In this document: positions 36,201 through 45,149 of the stretch, piece by piece
Numbering within the stretch: the first letter of the stretch is position 1
Layout: every line of letters starts with the position of its first letter
Source of the DNA: Flavobacterium inviolabile
GTDB taxonomy: Bacteria; Bacteroidota; Bacteroidia; Flavobacteriales; Flavobacteriaceae
NCBI RefSeq assembly: GCF_013389455.1
Contig: NZ_CP058278.1
Coordinates: 1 to 64,000 of the forward strand
DNA length: 64,000 nt
Direction: 5' to 3'
Made by a program: the position numbers and the translations under genes
The notes under the pieces: generated by a model
Seen by the model: only the letters and a program-made list of their open reading frames with translations
Database searches by the model: none
What the model was told of the DNA's origin: nothing

Positions 36201-36452
36201 TGCTCCCGAAAACCATCCCGGTGCTGTTCCTAAAACCCATCTATTGTTTGTATCATCAACTTGTGTCCATCCATTACTGGCAAATGTTGTTCCGTCTTCA
36301 AATCCACCCTCTACATTGGGATTAATCAATACCGTTTGCGCATTCATTGGCTGTCCGAGAAGGAAAGCCATTAAAAATAAACAGCAGGCAGTCCATTTCA
36401 GTCTCCATACTCTTTGCCCGCAATTCTCTTTTAATAAAATAGTTTTCTTCAT
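33213..36452 (-). CDS. T9SS type A cargo, multidomain adhesin-like protein (paralogue 1)
   Basis: A 1079-aa secreted protein from the start at 36452 (MKKTILLKENCG; signal ends PMNAQ). Domains in order: an N-terminal jelly-roll-like module of about 200 aa (GGFEDGTTFASNGWTQVDD, YRDVAFPAGVAAVDLAFDWR), a fibronectin III domain, Ig-like modules containing SVCGNGSATL and WYAAATGG, a fold with GLSRNTTGAVYPYTSSVAN, further PKD/Ig-like units, and the type A signal (KYYPNPVAAVFTVTYTD, FNLIGQRVI, AGAYIVQV, ending VVKK). It is one of three neighbouring paralogues that share the order of most modules. The Thr/Ala/Gly-rich make-up suggests a surface adhesin or matrix protein. The ligand is unknown. Confidence 0.88.
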   Translation of the reverse strand: MKKTILLKENCGQRVWRLKWTACCLFLMAFLLGQPMNAQTVLINPNVEGGFEDGTTFASNGWTQVDDTNNRWVLGTAPGWFSGARGAYVSNDSGVTWGYSTTEFSRSHFYRDVAFPAGVAAVDLAFDWRANGSDGNWDNLLVYIMDTSITPSTAGPTSTNTTNTNWTGYTNGTTGYFLLQRNGTTVPTTTTAVTYTFTAAQLNYVSGKTKRLVFVWKNDGSGGANPPASLDNISLTAMVPSCVPPTDVTVAGITKSAATISWTASASIPASGYEYEIRTSGAAGSGATGLTTSGTTAAGIVAKNVTGLAASTTYSLYVRSNCGGGDFSAWSSVTSLITACDYADITGTTPGSVCGNGSATLGATATGGILSWYAAATGGVALGTGATFATPVISATTSYWVEAGVPGVTSLGPLSPTAQGGTIGTQTVDWDVSFTVLENTTLTSVDVFPITSGQTAAIIVRNGAGTVIATYPYTTNVSGGATPQTITLNHVLTPGNYQLYPAMPSSGLSRNTTGAVYPYTSSVANITGNGYNANYYMGFYNWVFQATCASPRTEVVATVTTPPAFTLSTNSTTAVCSGQSGSAVTIATGAANYDTFVWSPATGVTGNAASGWVFNPAATTTYTLTASQSAGVCAIATNVVVNINPLPVVTASAANPTVCQGTSTTLTALTSVIGPGTAAIGTGTTTLTSATTQPTAFCNRWSQYWNQTVYTAAELTAAGLRAGNITSIAYIITTLGDAANVTNFTIRIGTTANSTLTGFTTTGLNLVYGPATYAHTIGVNTITFATPYAWDGVSNIIVDVRQDGANLTNNAITYYTATTGNKTASAVTSTLPTTFILAETNPSAALSVQRLNVIFGGQVVTTGAGTLDWTWTPGNLTGSTVTVSPTTATTYTVRGTNTATGCYTEATVMVNVTTTPPPTGNSTQTINVNTAAEATIEDLVVTGTAVVWYPTAADALANTNPIAAGTQLVSGTTYYAVQTVGGCRSVSPLAVTVTVTLGTSLFEITGLKYYPNPVAAVFTVTYTDAIASVEVFNLIGQRVIAEKPATNTVLLDMSVLPAGAYIVQVKANGQSQAIKVVKK

Positions 36453-36607
36453 AAATAAAAATTTTAAATGGTTTATATCATAACTAATATAACCATTAAA
36501 AAACCGCAAACCATTACAAAACAGAACTTTAACAGCTGAAAATGAGTATTATAACAAAATAATAGCGCGTGTTATTATAATTAACTTTTAGCATTCTATA
36601 AAATAAA

Positions 36608-36633
36608 AAAAGCCGCTCAAATGAGCGGCTTTT
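36608..36633 (-). terminator. terminator of paralogue 2
   Basis: A 12-bp perfect stem AAAAGCCGCTCA/TGAGCGGCTTTT with a 2-nt loop, T-rich on the minus strand. The same stem, with a 2-nt loop of TT, follows paralogue 3. Confidence 0.85.
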
Positions 36634-36649
36634 CCTAAAATCAAAAAAC

Positions 36650-39600
36650 TTATTTTTTAATCACTTTAATGGATTGTGATTGACCATTCGCTTTTACTTG
36701 TAAAATATAAGCTCCAGCTGGCAGCACACTCATATCAATAAGGGCTGTATTTGTATTTGGTTTTTCAGCAATTACCCGCTGACCAATTAAGTTAAATATC
36801 TCAACCGATGTGATAGCATCTGTATAGGTTACTGTAAACACATCTACTACAGGGTTTGGATAGTATTTCAATCCTACGATCTCAAATGAAGAGGCACCTA
36901 ATGTTACGGTTACAGTTACCGCTAACGGGCTAACACTTCTACATCCGTTAACAGTCTGCATTGCATAATAGGTTGTTCCGCTTACTAATTGTGTTCCGGC
37001 AGCGATCGGGTTTGTATTTGCCAATGCATCAGCCGAGGTTGCATACCAAACTACAGCCGTTCCCGTTACAACGATGTCTTCAATTGTTGCATCAGCTGCC
37101 GTGTTGGCATTGATAGTCTGCGTACTGTTTCCTGTTGGTGCCAGTGTAGACGTTACGTTTACCGTTACCGTAGCTTCTGTATAACAGCCGGTAGTTGCGT
37201 TTGTTCCTCTAACAGTGTAGGTAGTCGCTGTTGTTGGCGATACTGTTACTGTACTTCCGGTTAAGTTACCCGGTGTCCAGGTCCAGTCTAAAGTTCCTGC
37301 TCCTGTTGTTACAACCTGGCCTCCGAATACTACATTCAAACGTTGTGTAGATACTGTTCCTGCCGGGTTTGTTGTAGACAATACGGTAGTAGAAGACGGT
37401 GTTGATGAAACAGCCGAAATAGTCATGTTTCCGGTAGTAGCCGTATAATAGGTTACCGCATTATTAGTAGCATCTACTCCATCCTGTCTTATATCTAGAA
37501 TAATGTTCGATACACCGTCCCAAACATAAGGTGTTGCAAATGTGATGGTATTTACTCCTATTGCATGAGCATAGGTAGCCGGTCCGTACACAAGGTTTAA
37601 TCCTGTTGTTGTAAACGCTGTTAACGCACTGTTAGTCGTAGTTCCGATTCTGATTGTGAAATTCGTAACATTAGCGGCATCCCCTAATGTGGTAATGTTA
37701 TAAGCGATCGAAGTGATATTTCCTGCTTTTAATCCGGCAGCCGTAAGTTCTGCAGCGGTATAAACCGTTTGGTTCCAGTATTGATCAAAACGGTTACAAA
37801 AAGCTGTTGGCTGGTTTGTTGCCGATGTTAAGGTTGTTCCTGTTCCGATAGCAACAGTTCCCGGACCAATAACGCTTGTAAGTGCCGTTAATGTTGTGGA
37901 AGCGCCCTCGCAAACGGTTGGGTTTGCTGCAGAAACCGTAACAACCGGTAGCGGGTTAATGTTAACTACTACACTAGCTGTAGTAGCACAAGCACCTGCC
38001 GATTGTGACGCTGTTAAGGTATAGGTTGTGGTAGCCGTTGGATTAAATACCCATCCGTTAGCTGCATTTCCGGTAACACCTGTTGCCGGTGACCAAACGA
38101 AAGTATCATAATTTGCCGCTCCTGTTGCGATAGTTACCGCAGCAGCAGCCTGCCCGCTACAAACAGCTGTTGTACTGTTTGTACTTAATGTAAATGCCGG
38201 TGGCGTTGTTACCGTAGCCACAACTTCTGTTCTTGGAGAAACACATGATGCCTGGAACACCCAGTTATAGAAGCCCATATAGTAATTTGCATCATACCCG
38301 TTTCCGGTAATGTTTGCTACAGAAGAGGTGTAAGGATAAACCGCTCCGGTAGTATTTCTTGATAAACCAGCCGATGGCAAGGTTGGATACAATTGGTAAC
38401 TTCCCGGTGTTAACGCATGGTTTAATATAACGGTTTGTGCTGTTGCACCACCGGATACATTTGTGGTGTACGGATAAGTAGCAATTACAGTACCCGAACC
38501 GTTTCTAACAATAATAGCTGCTGTTTGTCCTGACGTTACCGGGAAAACATCTACAGATGTTAAGGTTGTATTTTGTGTAACTGTGAAGTTAACGTTCCAT
38601 TCTACTGTTTGTGTTCCTATCGTTCCACCCTGTGCTGTTGGCGAAAGAGGTCCCAGTGATGCTACTCCCGGCACTCCTGCCTCAACCCAGTAAGAGGTTG
38701 TTGTTGAAATTACCGGTGTTGCAAATGTAGCTCCGGTTCCTAATGCCGTTCCGCCGGTTGCTGCTGCATACCAGCTAAGGGTTCCGCCGGTTGCCGTTGC
38801 TGCCAAAGTTGCAGAACCGTTACCGCAAACACTGCCCGGTGTGGTTCCGGTAATATCGGCATAATCACAGGCTGTCACAAAACTTGTTACACTGGTCCAT
38901 GCACTAAAATCGCCGCTACCGCAGTTGGAGCGGACATATAACGAATATGTTGTTGAAGCTGCCAAGCCAGTTACGTTTTTAGTAACAATTCCGGCTGCTG
39001 TAGTTCCTGACGTTGTTAGACCTGTTGCACCACTTCCGGCTGCACCACTCGTTCTGATCTCATATTCGTATCCGCTTGCAGGAGCTGATGCAGGAGCAGT
39101 CCATGAAATAGTTGCTGCATTTTTTGTAATACCTGCAACAGTAACCGCTGTAGGCGCAATACAGCTTGGTACCGTAGCTGTTAAAGAGATATTGTCTAAA
39201 GAAGCCGGTGGATTCACCCCGTCTGAACCATCATTTTTCCAGACAAATACCAGCCGTTTTGTTTTGCCGGAAACATAATTTAATTGTGCCGTTGTAAAGG
39301 TATAGGTTACCGCAGTAGTTGTTGTGGGAGCCGATGTGCCGCTACGCTGTAATAAATAATAGCCTGTAGTGCCATTAGTATAGCCCGTCCAACCGGTTGT
39401 TGTTGTATTTGTTGTTGTAGGACCAACATTAGATGGTGTAATACTGGTATCCATTACATACACCATCAGGTTATCATAGTTACCGTCGTTTCCGTTACCT
39501 CTCCAGTCAAAAGCTAAATTAACTGCAGTAGCGCCGGCCGGGAAAGCCACATCTCTGTAAAAGTGCGATCGGCTGGTTGCTCCCGCATTATAACCCCATG

Positions 39601-39886
39601 TTGTTCCGGAATCATTGGAAACATAAGCACCTCTTGACCCCGAAAACCACCCTGGAACTGTTCCTAAAGCCCATTTATTAGTAGTATCGTCAACCTGTGT
39701 CCATCCGTTACTGGCAAATGTTGTTCCGTTTTCAAATCCACCTTCTGCAGCGGGATTAATCAGCACTGTTTGTGCTGTCATTGACTGTCCGATAAGGAAA
39801 GCCATTACCAGCAAATAGCAGGCGTTCCATTTCTGCCCCCATACTTTTTGCCAGTGATTCATTTTTAATAAAGTAGTTTTCTCCAT
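36650..39886 (-). CDS. T9SS type A cargo, multidomain adhesin-like protein (paralogue 2)
   Basis: A 1078-aa secreted protein with signal peptide (MEKTTLLKMNHW..., ending SMTAQ). It is the closest relative of the gene at 33213, with the same module order: jelly-roll-like N-terminal module, fibronectin III, Ig-like WYAAATGG module, the GLSRNTTGAVYPYTSSVAN fold, a WSPATGVTGNA unit, a CNRFDQYWNQTVYTAAEL module, and the type A signal (KYYPNPVVDVFTVTYTD ... IKVIKK). Long stretches are nearly identical to the paralogues, even at the DNA level, pointing to recent duplication or gene conversion. It has its own terminator and a conserved upstream motif at 39981-39993. Confidence 0.88.
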   Translation of the reverse strand: MEKTTLLKMNHWQKVWGQKWNACYLLVMAFLIGQSMTAQTVLINPAAEGGFENGTTFASNGWTQVDDTTNKWALGTVPGWFSGSRGAYVSNDSGTTWGYNAGATSRSHFYRDVAFPAGATAVNLAFDWRGNGNDGNYDNLMVYVMDTSITPSNVGPTTTNTTTTGWTGYTNGTTGYYLLQRSGTSAPTTTTAVTYTFTTAQLNYVSGKTKRLVFVWKNDGSDGVNPPASLDNISLTATVPSCIAPTAVTVAGITKNAATISWTAPASAPASGYEYEIRTSGAAGSGATGLTTSGTTAAGIVTKNVTGLAASTTYSLYVRSNCGSGDFSAWTSVTSFVTACDYADITGTTPGSVCGNGSATLAATATGGTLSWYAAATGGTALGTGATFATPVISTTTSYWVEAGVPGVASLGPLSPTAQGGTIGTQTVEWNVNFTVTQNTTLTSVDVFPVTSGQTAAIIVRNGSGTVIATYPYTTNVSGGATAQTVILNHALTPGSYQLYPTLPSAGLSRNTTGAVYPYTSSVANITGNGYDANYYMGFYNWVFQASCVSPRTEVVATVTTPPAFTLSTNSTTAVCSGQAAAAVTIATGAANYDTFVWSPATGVTGNAANGWVFNPTATTTYTLTASQSAGACATTASVVVNINPLPVVTVSAANPTVCEGASTTLTALTSVIGPGTVAIGTGTTLTSATNQPTAFCNRFDQYWNQTVYTAAELTAAGLKAGNITSIAYNITTLGDAANVTNFTIRIGTTTNSALTAFTTTGLNLVYGPATYAHAIGVNTITFATPYVWDGVSNIILDIRQDGVDATNNAVTYYTATTGNMTISAVSSTPSSTTVLSTTNPAGTVSTQRLNVVFGGQVVTTGAGTLDWTWTPGNLTGSTVTVSPTTATTYTVRGTNATTGCYTEATVTVNVTSTLAPTGNSTQTINANTAADATIEDIVVTGTAVVWYATSADALANTNPIAAGTQLVSGTTYYAMQTVNGCRSVSPLAVTVTVTLGASSFEIVGLKYYPNPVVDVFTVTYTDAITSVEIFNLIGQRVIAEKPNTNTALIDMSVLPAGAYILQVKANGQSQSIKVIKK

Positions 39887-40052
39887 GAATGATATAGTAT
39901 TAGTTTATACTATACCAATGTAAAAAAATATTAATCACAAAAGCACTAAAAACAGCATTTTAACATCATAAAAAAACTATTATAACAAAATAACAACAAA
40001 GATCCTGTATAATTAACTTTTAAAATGAATAATTCGCATTTTGCCCCATAAA

Positions 40053-40078
40053 AAAAGCCGCTCATTTGAGCGGCTTTT
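40053..40078 (-). terminator. terminator of paralogue 3
   Basis: Same 12-bp stem as at 36608 (AAAAGCCGCTCA/TGAGCGGCTTTT, loop TT), 18 bp after the stop of the 1601-aa gene. Confidence 0.85.
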
Positions 40079-40095
40079 CCTAAAAATCAAAAAAC

Positions 40096-43000
40096 TTATT
40101 TTTTAATCACTTTAATGGATTGTGATTGACCATTTGCTTTTACCTGTAAAATATAAGCTCCTGTTGGTAAAGTGCTCATATCTAAAAGCGCTGTATTTGT
40201 ATTTGGTTTTACCGCAATTACTCGCTGACCAACCAAGTTAAATACCTCAACCGATGTGATAGCATCTGTATAGGTTACTGTAAACACATCTACTACAGGG
40301 TTTGGATAGTATTTCAATCCTACGATATCAAATGAAGAAGTACCTAATGTTACGGTTACTGTAACCGCTAACGGGCTAACACTTCTACATCCGCCAACTG
40401 TTTGCATTGCATAATAAGTTGTTCCGCTTACTAATTGTGTTCCGGCAGCGATCGGGTTTGTATTTGCCAATGCATCAGCAGCCGTTGGATACCAAACTAC
40501 AGCCGTTCCTGTTACAACGATGTTTTCAATTGTTGCATCAGCAGCCGTGTTGGCATTGATTGTTTGTGTACTGTTTCCTGTTGGTGCCGGTGTAGACGTT
40601 ACGTTTACCGTTACCGTAGATTCAGCATAACAACCTGTAGCGGAATTTGTTCCTCTAACCGTATAGGTTGTCGTTGTTGCTGGCGATACTGTTACTGTAC
40701 TTCCGGTTAAGTTACCCGGTGTCCAGGTCCAGTCTATAGTTCCAGCTCCTGTTGAAACAACCTGACCTCCGAATACTACATTCAAACGTTGTGTAGACAC
40801 TGTTCCTGTCGGGTTTGTTGTAGACAATACGGTAGTAGAAGACGGTGTTGATGAAACAGCCGAAATAGTCATATTTCCGGTAGTTGTTGTGTAATAAGTT
40901 ATGGAATTATTTGTAGCATCAACCCCATCATGTCTTACATCAACAATAATGTTCGATACACCATCCCAAACATAAGGTGTTGCAAATGTAATGGTATTTA
41001 CACCTACAGCATGAGCATAGGTAGACGGTCCGTAAACAAGGTTTAATCCTGTTGTTGTAAACGCTGTTAACGTACTGTTTGCTGTAGTTCCGATTCTGAT
41101 TGTGAAATTCGTAACATTAGCAGCATCACCTAATGTGGTAATGTTATAAGCAATCGAAGTGATATTTCCTGCTTTTAATCCGGCAGCTGTAAGTTCTGCA
41201 GCGGTATAAACCGTTTGGTTCCAGTATTGATCAAAACGGTTACAGAAAGCTGTCGGTTGTGTAGTTGCCGATGTTAAGGTTGTTCCTGTTCCAATAGCAA
41301 CCGTTCCCGGAGCAATCGTTATTGCTGATAATGTTGTCGAAGTTCCTTCACAAACGGTTGCGTTTGCTGCAGAAGCCGCAACAACCGGTAGCGGGTTGAT
41401 GTTCACTACTACATTTGCTGTAGTAGTACAAGCACCTGCCGATTGTGACGCTGTTAAAGTATAAGTTGTCGTAGCTGTTGGATTAAATACCCATCCGTTA
41501 GCTGCATTTCCGGTAACGCCTGTTGCCGGTGACCAAACGAAAGTATCATAATCTGCCGCTCCTGTTGCGATAGTTACCGCAGCAGCAGCTTGTCCGCTAC
41601 AAACAGCTGTTGTACTGTTAGTGCTCAAAGCAAAAGTTGGTGGTGTTGTTACCGTAGCCACTACTTCTGTTCTTGGAGAAACACATGAAGACTGGAACAC
41701 CCAGTTATAGAAGCTCATAAAGTAAGCCGCATCATAACCATTTCCGGTAATGTTTGCTACAGAAGAGGTGTAAGGATAAACCGCTCCGGTAGTATTTCTT
41801 GATAAACCAGCTGTTGGCAAGGTTGGATACAATTGGTAGCTTCCCGGTGCGAACACATGGTTCAATGTAATGGTTTGTGCTGTTGCTCCACCGGATACAT
41901 TTGTGGTATACGGATACGTCGCAATAACGGTACCGGTACTGCTTCTAACAACGATCGCTCCTGTTTGCCCTGAAGTTACCGGGAAAACATCTACAGATGC
42001 CAATGCTGTATTTTGAGTAACTGTAAAGTTCACATTCCAAGCCGTTGTTTGCACTCCTATAGTACCTCCCTGTGCTGTTGGAGAAGCCGGACCTACTGAT
42101 ACCGGAGTACCCAGAACACTTGTTTCAGCCCAATAAGATGTAGTGGCATTAATTACCGGAGTTGTATATGTCGCTCCGGTTGCCAATGCTGTTCCGCCTG
42201 TAGCTGCCGCGTACCATTTTACTGTTCCGCCTGTAGTCGTTACTCCTAAGTTAGCAGTTCCCTGTCCGCAGATTGTTGCAGGTGTTGTTCCTGTTATATC
42301 AAAATAATCACAACTGGTTGTAAAGTTCGTTACTGCTGTCCATGTACTGAAATCTCCTGCTCCGCAATTTGCACGAACATAAACGGCATAAGCCGTTGAA
42401 GGCAATAAACCTGTTACGTTTTTAGTAACAATTCCTGCCGCAGTAGTACCAGAAGTTGCAAGACCTGTTGCACCGCTTCCGGCTGCACCACTTGTTCTGA
42501 TTTCATATTCATATCCGCTTGCCGGAGCTGATGTAGAAGCTGTCCATGAAATGGTAGCTGTATTTTTTGTAATCGCTGAAACAGCTGTTGCTGAAGCCGG
42601 CAAACAAGTTGGCGCTAACTCAACCGTAATTTCTCCTAAATACAAAGTACTCATGTTCGCTACAGAATAACACTGGAATCCAATGTTATAAACGCCTGTT
42701 GCTGGTGCTGTGAAATCAATTTCTTTCGCTACAACAGTAGTTCCTGTTCCTGTAGTTACATCAAATAAAGTGGTTGTCATTGCTGTATTTACAGCAGTAG
42801 TACCCACCGCTACTTTAAGTTTTTCAGCATATCCGGAGTCTTTATATTTAAATTTCAAACGGTAGCTAACACCTTGTGTTAAATTTAATCCGTTAGTAAA
42901 GAACCAATCATCTGCTGCATTGGTACCATGGTAAGGGTATCCCATTACTTTTCCTGTAATACCTGTTGTAGTAGCATAACTCACCCATGTTCTGGTATCA

Positions 43001-44901
43001 TTATTCACATTCTGAACGGTAGTACACATTGGAATTGCCGGTACAGTTACCGCTTCAATAGGCACTGTATAAGGAATCACAGCATTATCACATACTGTCG
43101 TGAAAGTATAGGCAACTGTCCAGGCACTAAAATCTGTAGCGCCACAAGCAGATCGCACATAAACCGTGTAAACTGTAGCCTGAGTTAAAGTAGCTACGTT
43201 AGCTGTAACAACACCCGCTGCCGTATTACCTGAAGCAGCAAGACCTGTTGCACCGCTTCCCGCTGCACCACTTGATCTTACTTCATACTGGTATCCGTTT
43301 GCCGGAGCTGTCGCCGGAGCTGTCCAACCGATAGTTGCCGTTGTCATCGTGATAGCCGAAGCATTAACTGCTGTAGGCACAAGACAAGAAGGAGTCACCT
43401 CAACAGCAATTTCTCCTACGTATAAAATGTTCATATTCGCCGCAGAATAACACTGGAATCCGATGTTATAAACTCCGGTAGTTGGTACCGTAAAATCAAT
43501 TTCTTTTGCTACTACTGTACTTGTATTTCCTGTAGTCACATCAAACAAAGTAGTGGTCATTGCCGTATTTACAGCTGTAGTACCAATACCTACTTTAAGT
43601 TTTTCAGCATAGGCTGCATCTTTATATTTGAATTTCAAACGGTAGCTAACGCCTTGCGTTAATTCTAATCCGTTAGTAAAAAACCAGTCATTTGCTGCAT
43701 TGCTACCATGGTATGGATAACCCATTACTTTTCCTGTAATACCTGCTATAGAGGCATAACTTATCCATGTTCTGGTATCATTATTAACATTCTGAACGGT
43801 AGTACATGCAGGAATTGCAGGTACCGTTACCGCTTCGATCGGTACTATGTGCGGAATTGCAGATGGTGAACACAATGTTGTAAATGTACCCGCTGCTGTC
43901 CAGGCACTAAAATCGCCTGAACCACAATTTGCACGAACATAAACAGAATAGGTAACCGCCGATGTAAGTCCGCTAATATTAACTGTAGTAACTCCGGCTG
44001 CTGTAGTATTTGCTACTGTCAAACCAGTTGTTCCGCTACCCGCTGCTCCACTGGTTCTCACTTCATATTCATACCCGTTTGCAGGGGCAGAACCAGAAGC
44101 CGTCCAGTTGATTGTTGCAGTTTGTGTTGCAACAGCTGTTGCTGTAATATTCGAAGGCATTAAGCAGGTAGGTGCTACTGCCGTTAAAGAGATATTATCT
44201 ACAGATGCCGGTGGATTTGTTCCACCCAATCCATCGTTTTTCCATACAAAAACAAGACGTTTTGTTTTCCCTGCTACATACGTTCTTTGTGCTGCAGTAA
44301 GTGAATAGGTTACGCTTGTAGTTGTAGTAGGCGTTACCGTTCCGCTACGTTGTAACAGGTAATACCCTGTAGTAGCACTAGTATAACCCGTCCATCCTGT
44401 CGTAGTTGTATTGGTTCCGGTTGGACCAGCCGTATCCGGAGTAACCGTTGTGTCTACAAGATACACTAACAGGTTGTCATAATCTGTATCATTTCCATTT
44501 CCTCTCCAGTCAAATACCAGATCTACTGCCGTTACACCGGCCGGAAAAGTGACATCACGATAAAAATGTGAACGGTTCGCCGTATTATTGGTATAAGCCC
44601 ATGCTGCTCCTGAGTTATTAGAAACATAAGCACCGCCAGTACCGGTAAACCAACCCGGAACAGTTCCTACGTTCCAAGTATTGGTCGTTCCGTTAACTGC
44701 CGTCCATCCATTGCTGGCAAACGTTGTTCCGGTTTCGAAGCCGCCTTCTGCATTGGGGTTAATTAATAGTGTTGTTTGTGTTCCCTGCGCACTGACCTGT
44801 TGTCCTAACAAAAGTGCAAACAATAACAAACAACTAAAATTCCAGTGAATTTTCAATGCATTACGCCATCGAAATCCACTCAAAAAAGTAGAGTTTTTCA
44901 T
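40096..44901 (-). CDS. T9SS type A cargo, expanded multidomain adhesin-like protein (paralogue 3)
   Basis: A 1601-aa secreted protein (signal ends QQVSAQ) sharing both ends with the two paralogues: the N-terminal jelly-roll-like module and the C-terminal Ig, WSPATGVTGNA, CNRFDQYWNQTVYTAAEL and type A parts. Its extra length is a duplicated unit of about 250 aa made of a fibronectin III domain (ATINWTASGSAPANGYEYEV) plus a second jelly-roll-like module (IPHIVPIEAVTVPAIP, GKVMGYPYHG, NDWFFTNGLELTQGVSYRLK). Two such units come before a third fibronectin III domain. The plan is typical of flavobacterial cell-surface proteins that grow by module duplication. Ligand unknown. Confidence 0.88.
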   Translation of the reverse strand: MKNSTFLSGFRWRNALKIHWNFSCLLLFALLLGQQVSAQGTQTTLLINPNAEGGFETGTTFASNGWTAVNGTTNTWNVGTVPGWFTGTGGAYVSNNSGAAWAYTNNTANRSHFYRDVTFPAGVTAVDLVFDWRGNGNDTDYDNLLVYLVDTTVTPDTAGPTGTNTTTTGWTGYTSATTGYYLLQRSGTVTPTTTTSVTYSLTAAQRTYVAGKTKRLVFVWKNDGLGGTNPPASVDNISLTAVAPTCLMPSNITATAVATQTATINWTASGSAPANGYEYEVRTSGAAGSGTTGLTVANTTAAGVTTVNISGLTSAVTYSVYVRANCGSGDFSAWTAAGTFTTLCSPSAIPHIVPIEAVTVPAIPACTTVQNVNNDTRTWISYASIAGITGKVMGYPYHGSNAANDWFFTNGLELTQGVSYRLKFKYKDAAYAEKLKVGIGTTAVNTAMTTTLFDVTTGNTSTVVAKEIDFTVPTTGVYNIGFQCYSAANMNILYVGEIAVEVTPSCLVPTAVNASAITMTTATIGWTAPATAPANGYQYEVRSSGAAGSGATGLAASGNTAAGVVTANVATLTQATVYTVYVRSACGATDFSAWTVAYTFTTVCDNAVIPYTVPIEAVTVPAIPMCTTVQNVNNDTRTWVSYATTTGITGKVMGYPYHGTNAADDWFFTNGLNLTQGVSYRLKFKYKDSGYAEKLKVAVGTTAVNTAMTTTLFDVTTGTGTTVVAKEIDFTAPATGVYNIGFQCYSVANMSTLYLGEITVELAPTCLPASATAVSAITKNTATISWTASTSAPASGYEYEIRTSGAAGSGATGLATSGTTAAGIVTKNVTGLLPSTAYAVYVRANCGAGDFSTWTAVTNFTTSCDYFDITGTTPATICGQGTANLGVTTTGGTVKWYAAATGGTALATGATYTTPVINATTSYWAETSVLGTPVSVGPASPTAQGGTIGVQTTAWNVNFTVTQNTALASVDVFPVTSGQTGAIVVRSSTGTVIATYPYTTNVSGGATAQTITLNHVFAPGSYQLYPTLPTAGLSRNTTGAVYPYTSSVANITGNGYDAAYFMSFYNWVFQSSCVSPRTEVVATVTTPPTFALSTNSTTAVCSGQAAAAVTIATGAADYDTFVWSPATGVTGNAANGWVFNPTATTTYTLTASQSAGACTTTANVVVNINPLPVVAASAANATVCEGTSTTLSAITIAPGTVAIGTGTTLTSATTQPTAFCNRFDQYWNQTVYTAAELTAAGLKAGNITSIAYNITTLGDAANVTNFTIRIGTTANSTLTAFTTTGLNLVYGPSTYAHAVGVNTITFATPYVWDGVSNIIVDVRHDGVDATNNSITYYTTTTGNMTISAVSSTPSSTTVLSTTNPTGTVSTQRLNVVFGGQVVSTGAGTIDWTWTPGNLTGSTVTVSPATTTTYTVRGTNSATGCYAESTVTVNVTSTPAPTGNSTQTINANTAADATIENIVVTGTAVVWYPTAADALANTNPIAAGTQLVSGTTYYAMQTVGGCRSVSPLAVTVTVTLGTSSFDIVGLKYYPNPVVDVFTVTYTDAITSVEVFNLVGQRVIAVKPNTNTALLDMSTLPTGAYILQVKANGQSQSIKVIKK
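42586..44166 (-). repeat. duplicated fibronectin III plus jelly-roll unit (about 750 bp each)
   Basis: Within the 1601-aa gene two adjacent units share the order fibronectin III, VPIEAVTVPAIP, YRLKFKYKD, NTAMTTTLFDVTTG, YNIGFQCYS. The boundaries are approximate. The two copies are very similar at the DNA level (for example the gaaccaatcatctgc and ctggaatccgatgtt areas recur). Confidence 0.7.
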
Positions 44902-45095
44902 AAAATAGTGTCATTAGTTTATCGCGGCTAATTTAACAAAATAATAACACTATAAATGGCATATATCTATTTTAACAATTATAAATGCAAAATCAATGAA
45001 AACACCATATTTTTTTAACATCAAGTTTTGTTAACGTTAAAAAGAATCAATAAGAAACAGTAATATAACAATATTACCCTTAATTAAGTTCAAAA

Positions 45096-45129
45096 AAAAT
45101 AGTCTAAGAAATATTTCTTAGACTATTTT
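45096..45129 (-). terminator. terminator of the 1908-aa gene
   Basis: A 16-bp perfect stem (AAAATAGTCTAAGAAA and its complement) with a 2-nt loop, 21 bp after the stop codon; T-rich on the minus strand. Confidence 0.88.
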
Positions 45130-45149
45130 AAAGTATTTACGTTAATTAT

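Noticed and set aside
33552..40710. Cys/Arg/Ser-rich plus-strand frames of about 91 codons repeated opposite the three paralogues
   Set aside because: They recur only because the sense genes are near-identical; the antisense products look like random translation and have no regulatory signals.
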